This document shows, in pieces, positions 1-5,778 of a stretch of 8,499 bases of DNA. The notes beneath the pieces were generated by a model. The model did not search any database, was not told the DNA's origin, and saw only the letters and a list, made by a program, of their open reading frames with translations. The stretch lies in NCBI GenBank assembly GCA_030612305.1, contig JAUWOG010000073.1:1-8499 (forward strand). Direction: 5' to 3'. Each line of letters opens with the position of its first letter. The first letter of the stretch is position 1. The translations under genes and the position numbers were made by a program. The stretch is from Armatimonadota bacterium (lineage in GTDB: Bacteria; Armatimonadota; Zipacnadia; Zipacnadales; UBA11051).

Positions 1-228
1 ATCGGCCTGCCGGGAGGGGCGTTTGATGTCAGCGGGGGGCGGCTGGGGTATGGTGGCGGGTACTACGACCGGCTGCTGGGCGGGCTGGAGGAGGAAGGTT
101 ATCGCCCGGCACTGGTGGCGATTGCCTTCGAGGTGCAGATAGTGGATGAGGTCCCGATGGGGGAAAACGACGTGCGCGTGCCGTTGATTGTCACCGAGGA
201 GCGGGAGATTGGGGCCAGGAGTACGTAA
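1..228 (+). CDS. 5-formyltetrahydrofolate cyclo-ligase, C-terminal part (5' end outside window)
   Basis: Seventy-five codons are open from the first base to a TAA at 226-228. They contain the family signature GGRLGYGGGYYDRLL (residues 12-26 of the visible part), the glycine-rich phosphate-binding segment of 5-formyl-THF cyclo-ligase (MTHFS/YgfA), preceded by the usual PGGAFD and followed by a typical tail (IAFEVQIVDEVPMGENDVRV). The enzyme uses ATP to convert 5-formyl-THF to 5,10-methenyl-THF in the cytosol. The family is about 180-200 residues long, so more than half of the protein lies before the window. The next gene, folB, begins 32 nt later, so the two are probably co-transcribed. The methenyl-THF product is also the substrate or product of the fchA and folD enzymes further on. 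Family assignment is firm; the start cannot be seen. Confidence 0.93.
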   Translation: MGLPGGAFDVSGGRLGYGGGYYDRLLGGLEEEGYRPALVAIAFEVQIVDEVPMGENDVRVPLIVTEEREIGARST

Positions 229-260
229 GAGGGAATGAAGGTCGGGAGGATAGTGTAGAG

Positions 261-638
261 ATGGCGGGACGCGATGTCATCCGGATGGTGAATATGACCT
301 TCTACGGTCATCACGGCGTTGCCGATTCCGAGCGGGAACTCGGGGGGAAGTTCTCGCTGGACATCGAGCTGTTCTGCGATGTGCGTGAGGCGGGGCGGAA
401 TGATGACCTGAGCAAGACGGTGGACTATAAGGCGGTCTATGAGGTTGCCCGCGAGGTGGAGGAAAGCCGTAGCTACATGCTGCTGGAAGCGCTGGCGCAT
501 GATGTGGCGGAGGCGATCCTGACCCGCTTTGAGGTGGATGCGGTGACGATCCGGGCGCGGAAGCAGAGCGTGCCGCTGGGCGGCCTCATTGACTATACCG
601 AAGTGGAGATACATCGGACCAGGGATGATTTCGAGTAG
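261..638 (+). CDS. folB: Dihydroneopterin aldolase
   Basis: This 125-residue protein has the usual FolB length (about 120). FolB cleaves 7,8-dihydroneopterin to 6-hydroxymethyl-7,8-dihydropterin and glycolaldehyde in folate biosynthesis. The sequence has the opening FYGHHGV (residues 14-20) and the catalytic set expected from Staphylococcus aureus FolB: Glu24 (for Glu22), Tyr56 in TVDY (for Tyr54), Glu76 in LLEALA (for Glu74) and Lys101 in RKQSVP (for Lys100). The middle segment RNDDLSKTVDY also matches the family. The ATG at 261 has a GGGAGGA sequence about 10 nt upstream. The gene lies between the cyclo-ligase fragment and the cupin pair, with a 20-nt gap to the latter, in a probable folate operon. 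No key residue is missing, and I expect a functional enzyme. Confidence 0.95.
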   Translation: MAGRDVIRMVNMTFYGHHGVADSERELGGKFSLDIELFCDVREAGRNDDLSKTVDYKAVYEVAREVEESRSYMLLEALAHDVAEAILTRFEVDAVTIRARKQSVPLGGLIDYTEVEIHRTRDDFE

Positions 639-646
639 CATGGGTG

Positions 647-653
647 AAAGGAG
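647..653 (+). promoter_or_regulatory. Ribosome binding site deciding the start of cupin A
   Basis: AAAGGAG ends 5 nt before the ATG at 659. An in-frame GTG at 644 would place this sequence inside the gene, so ATG 659 is the better start. Confidence 0.8.
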
Positions 654-658
654 AAGCG

Positions 659-1027
659 ATGAGCAAGCCAGTGGCGGTCAGATTCGAGGAGCGCGCACAG
701 TACAGCCTCTTTGATGTGGCATGTGTGGCGGAGGCGGAGAGCGCACCCGTGCAGTTGCGAGATGTCACATGCAACAACTTCGAGCTGGTGCCGGGGGCTG
801 CTTTCCCTCCGCAGACACATGACGACAAGCTGGAGGTCGTGACGGCGGTGCCGCAGGGCGATACCGAGGGTCCGGTGGTCCGGTACAGCGATGAGGGGGG
901 CGGTTACGCCATCGAGCTGGCGGCCTATGACAGCATCGTCATCCCGCGCGGCGTGCAGCACATGGCGACGAATCTGTGTGACTGCAAGGTTGTGTTGATC
1001 ATCACCAATTTCGATTACGTGGAATAG
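659..1027 (+). CDS. Small single-domain cupin-like protein A (tandem paralogue)
   Basis: The product is 122 residues and of unknown function. The C-terminal half holds a recognisable second cupin motif: IPRGVQHMATN (residues 95-105) fits P-x-G-x2-H-x3-N, with His101 as the likely metal ligand. The usual Gly six residues before the Pro is Tyr90. The first motif is altered: HDDKLE (54-59) keeps a His and a Glu but not the canonical HxH spacing. Two Cys follow in NLCDC (107 and 109). The next gene is a close paralogue: by hand count about 56 of the last 80 residues are identical, while the N-terminal 40 have diverged. There is no signal peptide or membrane segment. Its place after folB suggests co-expression with folate genes, but nothing identifies a substrate. 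The cupin fold is inferred from one good motif and one weak one. Confidence 0.8.
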   Translation: MSKPVAVRFEERAQYSLFDVACVAEAESAPVQLRDVTCNNFELVPGAAFPPQTHDDKLEVVTAVPQGDTEGPVVRYSDEGGGYAIELAAYDSIVIPRGVQHMATNLCDCKVVLIITNFDYVE

Positions 1028-1044
1028 GACGGGAGGGGGCGCAG

Positions 1045-1407
1045 ATGGATAAGCCAGTCGCGATCTACAAGGGCGAAGATGAGCAGTTGTTCGATGCGGA
1101 GCAGTTGGCGGCCATGGAGTCAGTGGCGATTGAGTTCCGGGATATCGGGGTGAATTGTGCGAGCCTGGTGCCGGGTGGCGCGCTTGACCTGGGAGTGCAT
1201 GATGACAAGCTGGAGGTAGTCACGCCGGTGGCGCTCGGTGAGACCGAAGGGCCGATCGTGCGCTATACGGATGACGAAGGGGGCTATGATATCGCGCTGG
1301 CGTCGTATGACAGCATCGTGATTCCGCGCGGTGTGAGTCACCGGGCATACAATCTGTGCGACTGTACCGTGGCCCTGTTCATCACGAATTTCGCATACGT
1401 CGAGTAG
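1045..1407 (+). CDS. Small single-domain cupin-like protein B (tandem paralogue)
   Basis: The product is 120 residues and is the second member of the tandem pair, starting 17 nt after the stop of cupin A. A strong GGGAGGGGG sequence (1031-1039) precedes the ATG. It has the second cupin motif IPRGVSHRAYN (residues 93-103; His99), the modified first motif HDDKLE (52-57) and the NLCDC pair (Cys105, Cys107). Residues conserved in both copies probably mark the shared function: HDDKLEVVT, TEGP, VRY, YDSIVIPRGV, NLCDC and the terminal ITNF.YVE. The N-terminal 40 residues differ between the copies, suggesting diverged partners or pocket lids, or a heterodimer. Function is unknown; a small-molecule binding or isomerase-like role is possible but not shown by the sequence. 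The operon probably ends here, because the next 200 bases are non-coding. Confidence 0.82.
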   Translation: MDKPVAIYKGEDEQLFDAEQLAAMESVAIEFRDIGVNCASLVPGGALDLGVHDDKLEVVTPVALGETEGPIVRYTDDEGGYDIALASYDSIVIPRGVSHRAYNLCDCTVALFITNFAYVE

Positions 1408-1469
1408 CAGAGGAAGCGGATGTGAAACAGAAGTGGTCCGCTGATGGATTTCGCAGCGCCGTGTCGTGT

Positions 1470-1485
1470 GGCCGTTCTGACGGCC
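1470..1485 (+). terminator. Small GC-rich hairpin after the cupin pair, possible terminator
   Basis: GGCCGT (1470-1475), loop TCTG, ACGGCC (1480-1485) form a perfect 6-bp stem 63 nt after the cupin B stop. There is no T-tract after it, so it may only stabilise the mRNA end. The rest of 1408-1619 holds no gene I can support. Confidence 0.3.
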
Positions 1486-1619
1486 GGCGAGTTCGCTTTG
1501 CATCTTCGCCCGTGATGTTGGCTGGTGCGCTCTGTGCGGGGGCAGCAATCGTGTCATTGAGCGAGGAATTGTGCAGCGGGCGGCGGTCTGGCTGAGCATC
1601 CCGAGTGCCAGGTCAACCC

Positions 1620-1865
1620 ATGACTGAAGGGTACTACAAGAATTCCGAACTGCCGGCGAAGGTGCAACGGGAACTCAACGCCCGGGGCCAAGGTGCTTGG
1701 CGTCTTCGTTACAACTCCGCGGTGTGGCAGGGACTCAGTGAAGAAGACGCCGCGGCCAGTGCGTGGGACACGATCAACAGGGCGATCTCCGGGGCCTGCA
1801 AGACCTGTGGCGGCCGACGGGACTTCAAGAATACAGATGGCGACGACGATACGTCTGACCGGTGA
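1620..1865 (+). CDS. ChaB-like small protein with a CxxC C-terminal tail
   Basis: The product is 81 residues from ATG 1620, or 86 from an in-frame GTG at 1605; an in-frame stop at 1593 rules out anything longer. Residues 9-55 follow the ChaB family pattern: SELPAKVQREL at 9-19 (for LP..V...LP), GQGAWRLRYNSAV at 23-35 (for AQ.I....FN.A), then SEEDAAASAWDTI at 40-52 (for E..A...AW..V). After this the chain adds a CKTCGG motif (Cys60, Cys63) and an acidic tail of about 15 residues that standard ChaB proteins lack. E. coli ChaB was named as a regulator of the cation antiporter ChaA, but its role is poorly defined and ChaB domains occur in many unrelated contexts. Neither start has a clear Shine-Dalgarno sequence, unlike every other gene here, so translation may be weak or atypical. 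The family call is by eye on a short domain. Confidence 0.6.
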   Translation: MTEGYYKNSELPAKVQRELNARGQGAWRLRYNSAVWQGLSEEDAAASAWDTINRAISGACKTCGGRRDFKNTDGDDDTSDR

Positions 1866-1887
1866 GGCGGACTATTTGCGCTGTTGA

Positions 1888-1976
1888 GTGCTAGGAACGG
1901 TGTCTCACCTGGTCGTAAGCACGGGAAGCTCTGTGGGCCCCGCCGCGCTCAGCTCCAGACCTGAGGCGGCAGGTTT
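1888..1976 (+). other. Structured spacer: two hairpins, the second terminator-like, ahead of fchA
   Basis: The 206 bases between chaB-like and fchA hold no supported gene but show organised pairing. Hairpin A: GTGCT (1888-1892) pairs with AGCAC (1918-1922) and encloses GGTG/CACC (1899-1902 with 1906-1909). Hairpin B: GCCGC (1942-1946) and CTCAG (1948-1952) pair with CTGAG (1961-1965) and GCGGC (1966-1970), a 10-bp stem with one bulged G, followed by AGGTTTCTT. An alternative pairing, TCTCAC (1903-1908) with GTGAGA (1980-1985), would compete with the inner stem of hairpin A. Hairpin B may simply terminate the upstream transcript. The aptamer-then-terminator layout would also suit a regulated leader for fchA-folD-metF. 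I do not recognise a known riboswitch family. Confidence 0.45.
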
Positions 1977-2057
1977 CTTGTGAGAGATGGGGGGGCGGAC
2001 AAGACCAGTGGGACGAGCAGGCTGTTGTGTGTATCATGGGTGCCAAGCATATCAAGC

Positions 2058-2063
2058 AGGAGG
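2058..2063 (+). promoter_or_regulatory. Ribosome binding site deciding the start of fchA
   Basis: AGGAGG ends 8 nt before ATG 2072 and only 2 nt before ATG 2066. This favours 2072 over 2066 and over the in-frame GTG at 2027. Confidence 0.8.
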
Positions 2064-2071
2064 CGATGCGG

Positions 2072-2719
2072 ATGTCGAATGAGACAACCCATCTGATGGA
2101 TTTGACAGTGCGCGACTATGTGGTAGATCTGGCGTCGAAGAAGCCAGCTCCGGGCGGGGGGAGTGCGGCGGCACTTGCGGGAGGTCTGGCTGTGGCGCTG
2201 GGCGAGATGGTGGGTAACTTCACGGTCGGCAAGAAGAAATACGCCGCCGTCGAAGGGGAAGTGAGGCCGGCTCTGGAGCGGCTGCCGGAGCTTCGGGGGC
2301 AGTTGCTGGAGCTGGTTGACCAGGACGCCGAGGCGTACCGGGCAGTGGGGGCGGCGTACGGTATGGACAAGGATACGGACGAGGAGAAAGAGAGGCGAGC
2401 GGTGGCGATCGAGGCGGCGCTGAAGGCCGCGGCCGAAGTCCCTCGCCAGGTAGTGTTGAGGGTCGAGGAGGCGCTGGGTGAGTTGCCAGTGCTTCTGGAG
2501 AAGGGGAATGCGAATCTGGCCAGCGACGTGGGTGTGGCGGCGAAGCTGGGTATGGCGGCGGCGGAATGTGCGTGGCTGAATGTGGAGGTGAACCTGGCGC
2601 TGATAGAGGACGCAGATTATGTTGCGCGGCTGCGAGAGGAAATGAAGGAGAGTCTGGCTGCCGCAGAGAAGATGTCTCTCGCATCGTGGGAGGCAACAGT
2701 TACTCAAGTCTGCAGGTGA
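2072..2719 (+). CDS. fchA: Methenyltetrahydrofolate cyclohydrolase, FTCD cyclodeaminase family
   Basis: The product is 215 residues, the normal size for FchA-type proteins homologous to the C-terminal domain of formiminotransferase-cyclodeaminase. FchA interconverts 5,10-methenyl-THF and 10-formyl-THF; some family members instead deaminate formimino-THF. The family signature PAPGGGSAAALAG lies at residues 25-37, followed by VDQDAEAYRAV (82-92) with its conserved acidic residues, a charged stretch (DKDTDEEKERR), and the helical C-terminal half containing NLASDVGVAAKLG. The protein is mostly alpha-helical with no signal peptide. It is followed after 31 nt by folD and then by metF, which argues for the cyclohydrolase reaction rather than histidine degradation, since no formiminotransferase or hut genes are visible. 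The gene seems essential to the pathway here, because the neighbouring FolD lacks its own cyclohydrolase residues. Methylobacterium Fch is a precedent for a dedicated enzyme of this family. Confidence 0.9.
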   Translation: MSNETTHLMDLTVRDYVVDLASKKPAPGGGSAAALAGGLAVALGEMVGNFTVGKKKYAAVEGEVRPALERLPELRGQLLELVDQDAEAYRAVGAAYGMDKDTDEEKERRAVAIEAALKAAAEVPRQVVLRVEEALGELPVLLEKGNANLASDVGVAAKLGMAAAECAWLNVEVNLALIEDADYVARLREEMKESLAAAEKMSLASWEATVTQVCR

Positions 2720-2750
2720 AGTAGCTCGCAGACATGAAGGAGGAAGAGAC

Positions 2751-3611
2751 GTGAGCGCAGAGGTGCTGAAGGGTGGCCCTATCGCCGAGGCAATACTGGA
2801 CGAACTCAAGCCACAGATAGAGAAGTTGAAGGACACGCGACCGCCGAAGCTGGTAGCGATACTGGCCGGCGACAATCCGGGCTCGAAGTTCTATGCCAAG
2901 AGCCAACAGAAGGACTGCGACAAGCTTGGCATCGGCTACGAGTTGAGGGAACTGCCGGATGACATCGGCGAGAATGACATGCTGGGAGTCATTGAGGAAC
3001 TGAATGAGGACGAGGCGGTGACGGGGATTATTCTGCTCGTGCCGGTGCCGAAGGGTCTGGACGCCCGGGCTCTGCAGGCGGCGATTGCTCCGAGCAAGGA
3101 TGTGGACGGGGTGCATCCGGCGAACCTGGGGCTGGTCGTGCAAGGGGACAGGACGCTGGCGCCGTGTACCGCGCAGGCGGCAGTGGCGATGGTGGAAGCG
3201 GCAGGAATCACCGTCGAGGGTGCGGAAGTGGTAATGGTCGGGCATTCAGAGATCGTCGGGAAGCCGACGGCGTTGCTGCTGCTCGAGCCTCTCGCCACGG
3301 TGACGGTGTGCCACATCGGAACTAAGGACACGGCGGCGCACACGCGCGAGGCAGACGTTGTTATCGTCGCTACGGGCGTGCCGGGGCTGGTCAAGGCGGA
3401 TTGGATCAAGCCGGGCGCGCTGGTGGTGGATGTGGGGATCAACCGCGTCAAGGGCGAGGACGGGAAGACGAAGATCGTGGGGGATGTTGACCCGGGTGTT
3501 GCGGAGGTTGCGGGGATACTGACGCCGGTACCGGGCGGAGTGGGGGCAGTAACAGCAGCGATGCTGATGAAGAACACGGTTGCGGCTGCTGCAATGCAGG
3601 CGTGCGTGTAG
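2751..3611 (+). CDS. folD: Methylenetetrahydrofolate dehydrogenase, FolD family, probably lacking cyclohydrolase activity
   Basis: The product is 286 residues, the usual FolD length, from GTG 2751 with AAGGAGG (2737-2743) 7 nt upstream. FolD normally oxidises 5,10-methylene-THF to methenyl-THF with NAD(P)+ and hydrolyses that to 10-formyl-THF. Family landmarks are present: DNPGSKFYAK (41-50), KDVDGVHPANLG (116-127), the dinucleotide segment VVMVGHSEIVGKP (160-172) and the C-terminal TPVPGGVGAVTAAML. The active site is unusual. Tyr48 and Asp119 are kept, but the catalytic Lys four residues after the Tyr (human Lys56) is Gln52, and the conserved Gln of the VQLPL segment (human Gln100) is Leu96. 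In the human enzyme a Lys-to-Gln change at that site removes cyclohydrolase but not dehydrogenase activity, so this is probably a dehydrogenase only, with upstream fchA supplying the hydrolysis. GRS is GHS, and CHS is CHI, in the cofactor site, hinting at altered NAD/NADP choice. Confidence 0.93.
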   Translation: MSAEVLKGGPIAEAILDELKPQIEKLKDTRPPKLVAILAGDNPGSKFYAKSQQKDCDKLGIGYELRELPDDIGENDMLGVIEELNEDEAVTGIILLVPVPKGLDARALQAAIAPSKDVDGVHPANLGLVVQGDRTLAPCTAQAAVAMVEAAGITVEGAEVVMVGHSEIVGKPTALLLLEPLATVTVCHIGTKDTAAHTREADVVIVATGVPGLVKADWIKPGALVVDVGINRVKGEDGKTKIVGDVDPGVAEVAGILTPVPGGVGAVTAAMLMKNTVAAAAMQACV

Positions 3612-3679
3612 GGCGAAACTAGAAGCCGCCGGTGGCCGGCAGGGCCGTCACAGGTCCGCAGCCGGCAAGGAGCGGCGCC

Positions 3680-3685
3680 GAGGAG
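3680..3685 (+). promoter_or_regulatory. Ribosome binding site deciding the start of metF
   Basis: GAGGAG directly abuts an ATG at 3686 and is 6 nt from the in-frame ATG at 3692. Spacing favours 3692; the upstream GTG at 3632 would add a low-complexity, non-conserved extension. Confidence 0.75.
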
Positions 3686-3691
3686 ATGACT

Positions 3692-4570
3692 ATGTCGCTA
3701 CGAGAAGCAATAGACTCAGGCGAGTTCATTCTGACTACGGAGGTGGGGCCGCCGAAGGGCATCCATCTTGATGAAATGGTGGAGGAGGCGGAGCACTGTC
3801 GGGGGATGGTGGCCGGGGTCAATGTCACCGATGTCCAGTCCTCGGTGATGCGGACGTCGTCGCTGGTAGGCTGTCTGAAGCTTCAGGAGGCGGGCCTGCC
3901 TGCGGTGCTGCAGATGGTGTGCCGGGACCGGAACCGGCTTTCGTTGCAGAGCGAACTGCTGTCGGCGGCGACGATGGGGGTCACTGATGTGCTGTGTCTG
4001 ACGGGTGACTACACGACACTGGGAGATCACCCGCAGGCCAAGCCGGTGTTTGATCTGGACGCGGTGCAACTGCTCCAGGCGGCGAAGGGTCTGATGGAGG
4101 GCCACGACATGGCGGGTGAGGAACTCGATGGCGAGCCGCCGGTCTTCTGCCTGGGGTGCGTAGTCAACCCGGGCGCGGAGCCGCTGGAGCCGCAGATCAT
4201 GAAACTGCACAAGAAGATCCGAGCCGGTGCGGAGTTCGTCCAGACACAGGCGGTCTATGACCCGGAGATCTTCGGCAATTTCATGGAGCAGGCTGGCGAC
4301 CTGGGTGTGCCTGTGCTGGCGGGTATCGTGATGCTCAAGTCGGCGGGGATGGCCAACTACATGAACAAGTTCGTGGCGGGTGTCAGTATCCCCGACAACC
4401 TCGTCCAGCGCATGAAGGACGCCCAGAAGGGCGAGCGCGCTCAGGTATCCATCGAGATAACCGTCGAGCTGGTCAATGAATTGAAGGGCATGTGTCAGGG
4501 CATTCACATGATGCCGCTGGGCTGGAACCATCATGTCCCGGCGGTGCTGAAGGAGTGCGGGCTGGTCTAG
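3692..4570 (+). CDS. metF: 5,10-methylenetetrahydrofolate reductase
   Basis: The product is 292 residues, the length of bacterial MetF. MetF reduces 5,10-methylene-THF to 5-methyl-THF with FAD, feeding methionine synthesis or the methyl branch of the Wood-Ljungdahl pathway. Expected landmarks are TEVGPPKG (residues 16-23), whose Glu17 corresponds to the catalytic Glu28 of E. coli MetF; CRDRN (77-81); and LTGDYTTLGDHPQAK (103-117), whose Asp106 corresponds to flavin-site Asp120. A later segment, AGAEFVQTQAVYD, matches the substrate region (FxQTQ). The LTGDYTTLGDHPQAK style, with a following VFDLDAVQLL, is what I associate with anaerobe and acetogen enzymes rather than the E. coli type. Those often sit beside a metV gene, and none is visible here. 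It is the third gene of fchA-folD-metF, 80 nt after folD. The electron donor cannot be read from sequence. Confidence 0.92.
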   Translation: MSLREAIDSGEFILTTEVGPPKGIHLDEMVEEAEHCRGMVAGVNVTDVQSSVMRTSSLVGCLKLQEAGLPAVLQMVCRDRNRLSLQSELLSAATMGVTDVLCLTGDYTTLGDHPQAKPVFDLDAVQLLQAAKGLMEGHDMAGEELDGEPPVFCLGCVVNPGAEPLEPQIMKLHKKIRAGAEFVQTQAVYDPEIFGNFMEQAGDLGVPVLAGIVMLKSAGMANYMNKFVAGVSIPDNLVQRMKDAQKGERAQVSIEITVELVNELKGMCQGIHMMPLGWNHHVPAVLKECGLV

Positions 4571-4606
4571 CCGCTGTTTTCTGCGTTCGGGAATGAGGCA
4601 CACACG

Positions 4607-4633
4607 GAGCCGGCACTGGCATGGTGTCGGCTC
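4607..4633 (+). terminator. Strong hairpin after metF, probable transcript end
   Basis: GAGCCGGCAC (4607-4616) pairs with GTGTCGGCTC (4624-4633) across a 7-nt loop. The 10-bp stem has one G-U pair. It lies 36 nt after the metF stop and 41 nt before the next start codon. There is no T-run after it, so it may be a processing or stability hairpin or an operator rather than a classical intrinsic terminator. Confidence 0.5.
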
Positions 4634-4659
4634 TATGATAGGTGGAATCGAGCACGCGC

Positions 4660-4666
4660 GGAGGGG
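4660..4666 (+). promoter_or_regulatory. Ribosome binding site deciding the oxidoreductase start
   Basis: GGAGGGG ends 8 nt before ATG 4675. It lies inside the frame that would start at GTG 4642, so ATG 4675 is preferred, and it places the Rossmann motif at the expected N-terminal position. Confidence 0.8.
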
Positions 4667-4674
4667 AATTGGCA

Positions 4675-5757
4675 ATGAGCTATCGGGTCGGGATCATCGG
4701 CTGCGGTGGTCTGGGCAAGGCGCATATCAGGTGGTGGAATCTGCTTGATGGATGCCGCGTAACGGCACTTTGCGACACTTCAGCGGAGGCGATGGAGAGC
4801 GCCGGAGAGCTCGCCGGCGAGGTGGCGCGCTATGAGAGCTTCGAGCGGCTGCTTGACGAGGCCGAGGTGGACATCGTTTCCATCGCCACGTGGCCGAACA
4901 TGCACGCCGCGCCGACCATCGCAGCGGCCCGCCGCGGAATCCACGTGTATTGCGAAAAGCCGATGGCCCTTGACCTCGAAGAATGCGATGCGATGATCGC
5001 GGAGTGCGACAAGGCCGGAGTGGCGCTGATGATCGGCCATAACCGGCGCAATGACCCACGCTATGACAAGGCCAGGCAGCTCATCGGCGAGGGCTTCATC
5101 GGCGAAGTGCGCGCGGTTCGCGGCAGCAACAAGGGCTATGAGGCGGGCTACGGCTTGATGAATATGGGGTCTCATCTGCTTGATGCCATGCGTATCCTGT
5201 TTGGTGATGTCGAGTGGGTCTGGGCGCACCTGCGCACCGATGGCAGGCCGGTCACCGCTGAAGATATCGAGCCCGATGGACACCGTGGCACCGGCTACAC
5301 CGTCGGTCAGACCGCGACGGTGCATCTGCAGTGCCGTGACGGGCCGGCCGGGCGCGCCGAATGGGTGCCGGACTTCGAGCAGACGCTCTTCGGGCTGGAG
5401 ATAATCGGCTCGCAGGGCCGTCTGGCGCTGAAGAACCCCAGCACTGACCTGTATCATTTCCCCGCGCCTGTCTATGGCCCGACCGAATGGGGAGCATGGA
5501 GCAGGATCGAACTGACGCCTGAAGAGGACCCATACGGCTACCCCCACACATCCCCGGCGACGCGGATGCTTCTGGAGATGCTCGCGCAGATTGAGGGGGG
5601 GCCGGAACCTCCGGCATGTGGGCGCGAGGCGATGAAGGCCATCGAGATCATCATGGCGATACATGAGGCCAACCGGCACGGCTGCAAGGTGAGCCTGCCG
5701 CTGGCCGACCGACGACATCCGCTGAAAGTGTGGCGAGAGGAAGCGGGCCTTGAGTAG
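4675..5757 (+). CDS. Gfo/Idh/MocA-family NAD(P)-dependent oxidoreductase
   Basis: The product is 360 residues. The N-terminal Rossmann domain opens with RVGIIGCGGLGKAH (residues 4-17, GxGxxG type) and includes CEKPMALDLEECDAM (93-107) with the family Lys95. The C-terminal domain starts at GHNRRNDPRYDKA (121-133), then has NMGSHLLDAMRILFG (163-177) with the conserved His167 and Asp170, and ends with the usual REAMKAIEIIMAIHEANRHGCKVSLPL helix and tail. Such enzymes oxidise or reduce sugars, inositols and related polyols with NAD(P). In the D-x-G-x-H motif the Asp is Asn163, so proton relay may differ from inositol dehydrogenase. The substrate cannot be assigned. The gene is followed 21 nt later by the DUF1284-like gene, which suggests co-transcription and a shared pathway. 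It is cytosolic, with no signal peptide. A hairpin separates it from metF, so it may be a distinct unit from the folate genes. Confidence 0.9.
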   Translation: MSYRVGIIGCGGLGKAHIRWWNLLDGCRVTALCDTSAEAMESAGELAGEVARYESFERLLDEAEVDIVSIATWPNMHAAPTIAAARRGIHVYCEKPMALDLEECDAMIAECDKAGVALMIGHNRRNDPRYDKARQLIGEGFIGEVRAVRGSNKGYEAGYGLMNMGSHLLDAMRILFGDVEWVWAHLRTDGRPVTAEDIEPDGHRGTGYTVGQTATVHLQCRDGPAGRAEWVPDFEQTLFGLEIIGSQGRLALKNPSTDLYHFPAPVYGPTEWGAWSRIELTPEEDPYGYPHTSPATRMLLEMLAQIEGGPEPPACGREAMKAIEIIMAIHEANRHGCKVSLPLADRRHPLKVWREEAGLE

Positions 5758-5778
5758 AGGACACAGGGAGGGCAGACA

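Noticed and set aside
1356..1595. Plus-strand open frame of 79 codons overlapping the end of cupin B, with a short hydrophobic stretch
   Set aside because: It starts inside cupin B in another frame, has no ribosome site, and the hydrophobic stretch is too weak to support a membrane peptide.
1888..1960. ZTP (pfl) or THF riboswitch ahead of fchA
   Set aside because: CGGGAAGC followed by GCCGC recalls parts of the pfl motif, but the GACUGGC segment and the 3' CCUGGGC segment are missing, and the THF aptamer core is not recognisable.
1949..2875. Minus-strand open frame of about 300 codons opposite fchA
   Set aside because: It lies opposite a clear FchA and the start of FolD, has low-complexity Arg/Pro/Leu content and shows no motif.
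4634..4639. TATGAT as a -10 box for the oxidoreductase gene
   Set aside because: The sequence 17 nt upstream is the GC-rich hairpin stem with no -35-like hexamer, so the match alone is weak.
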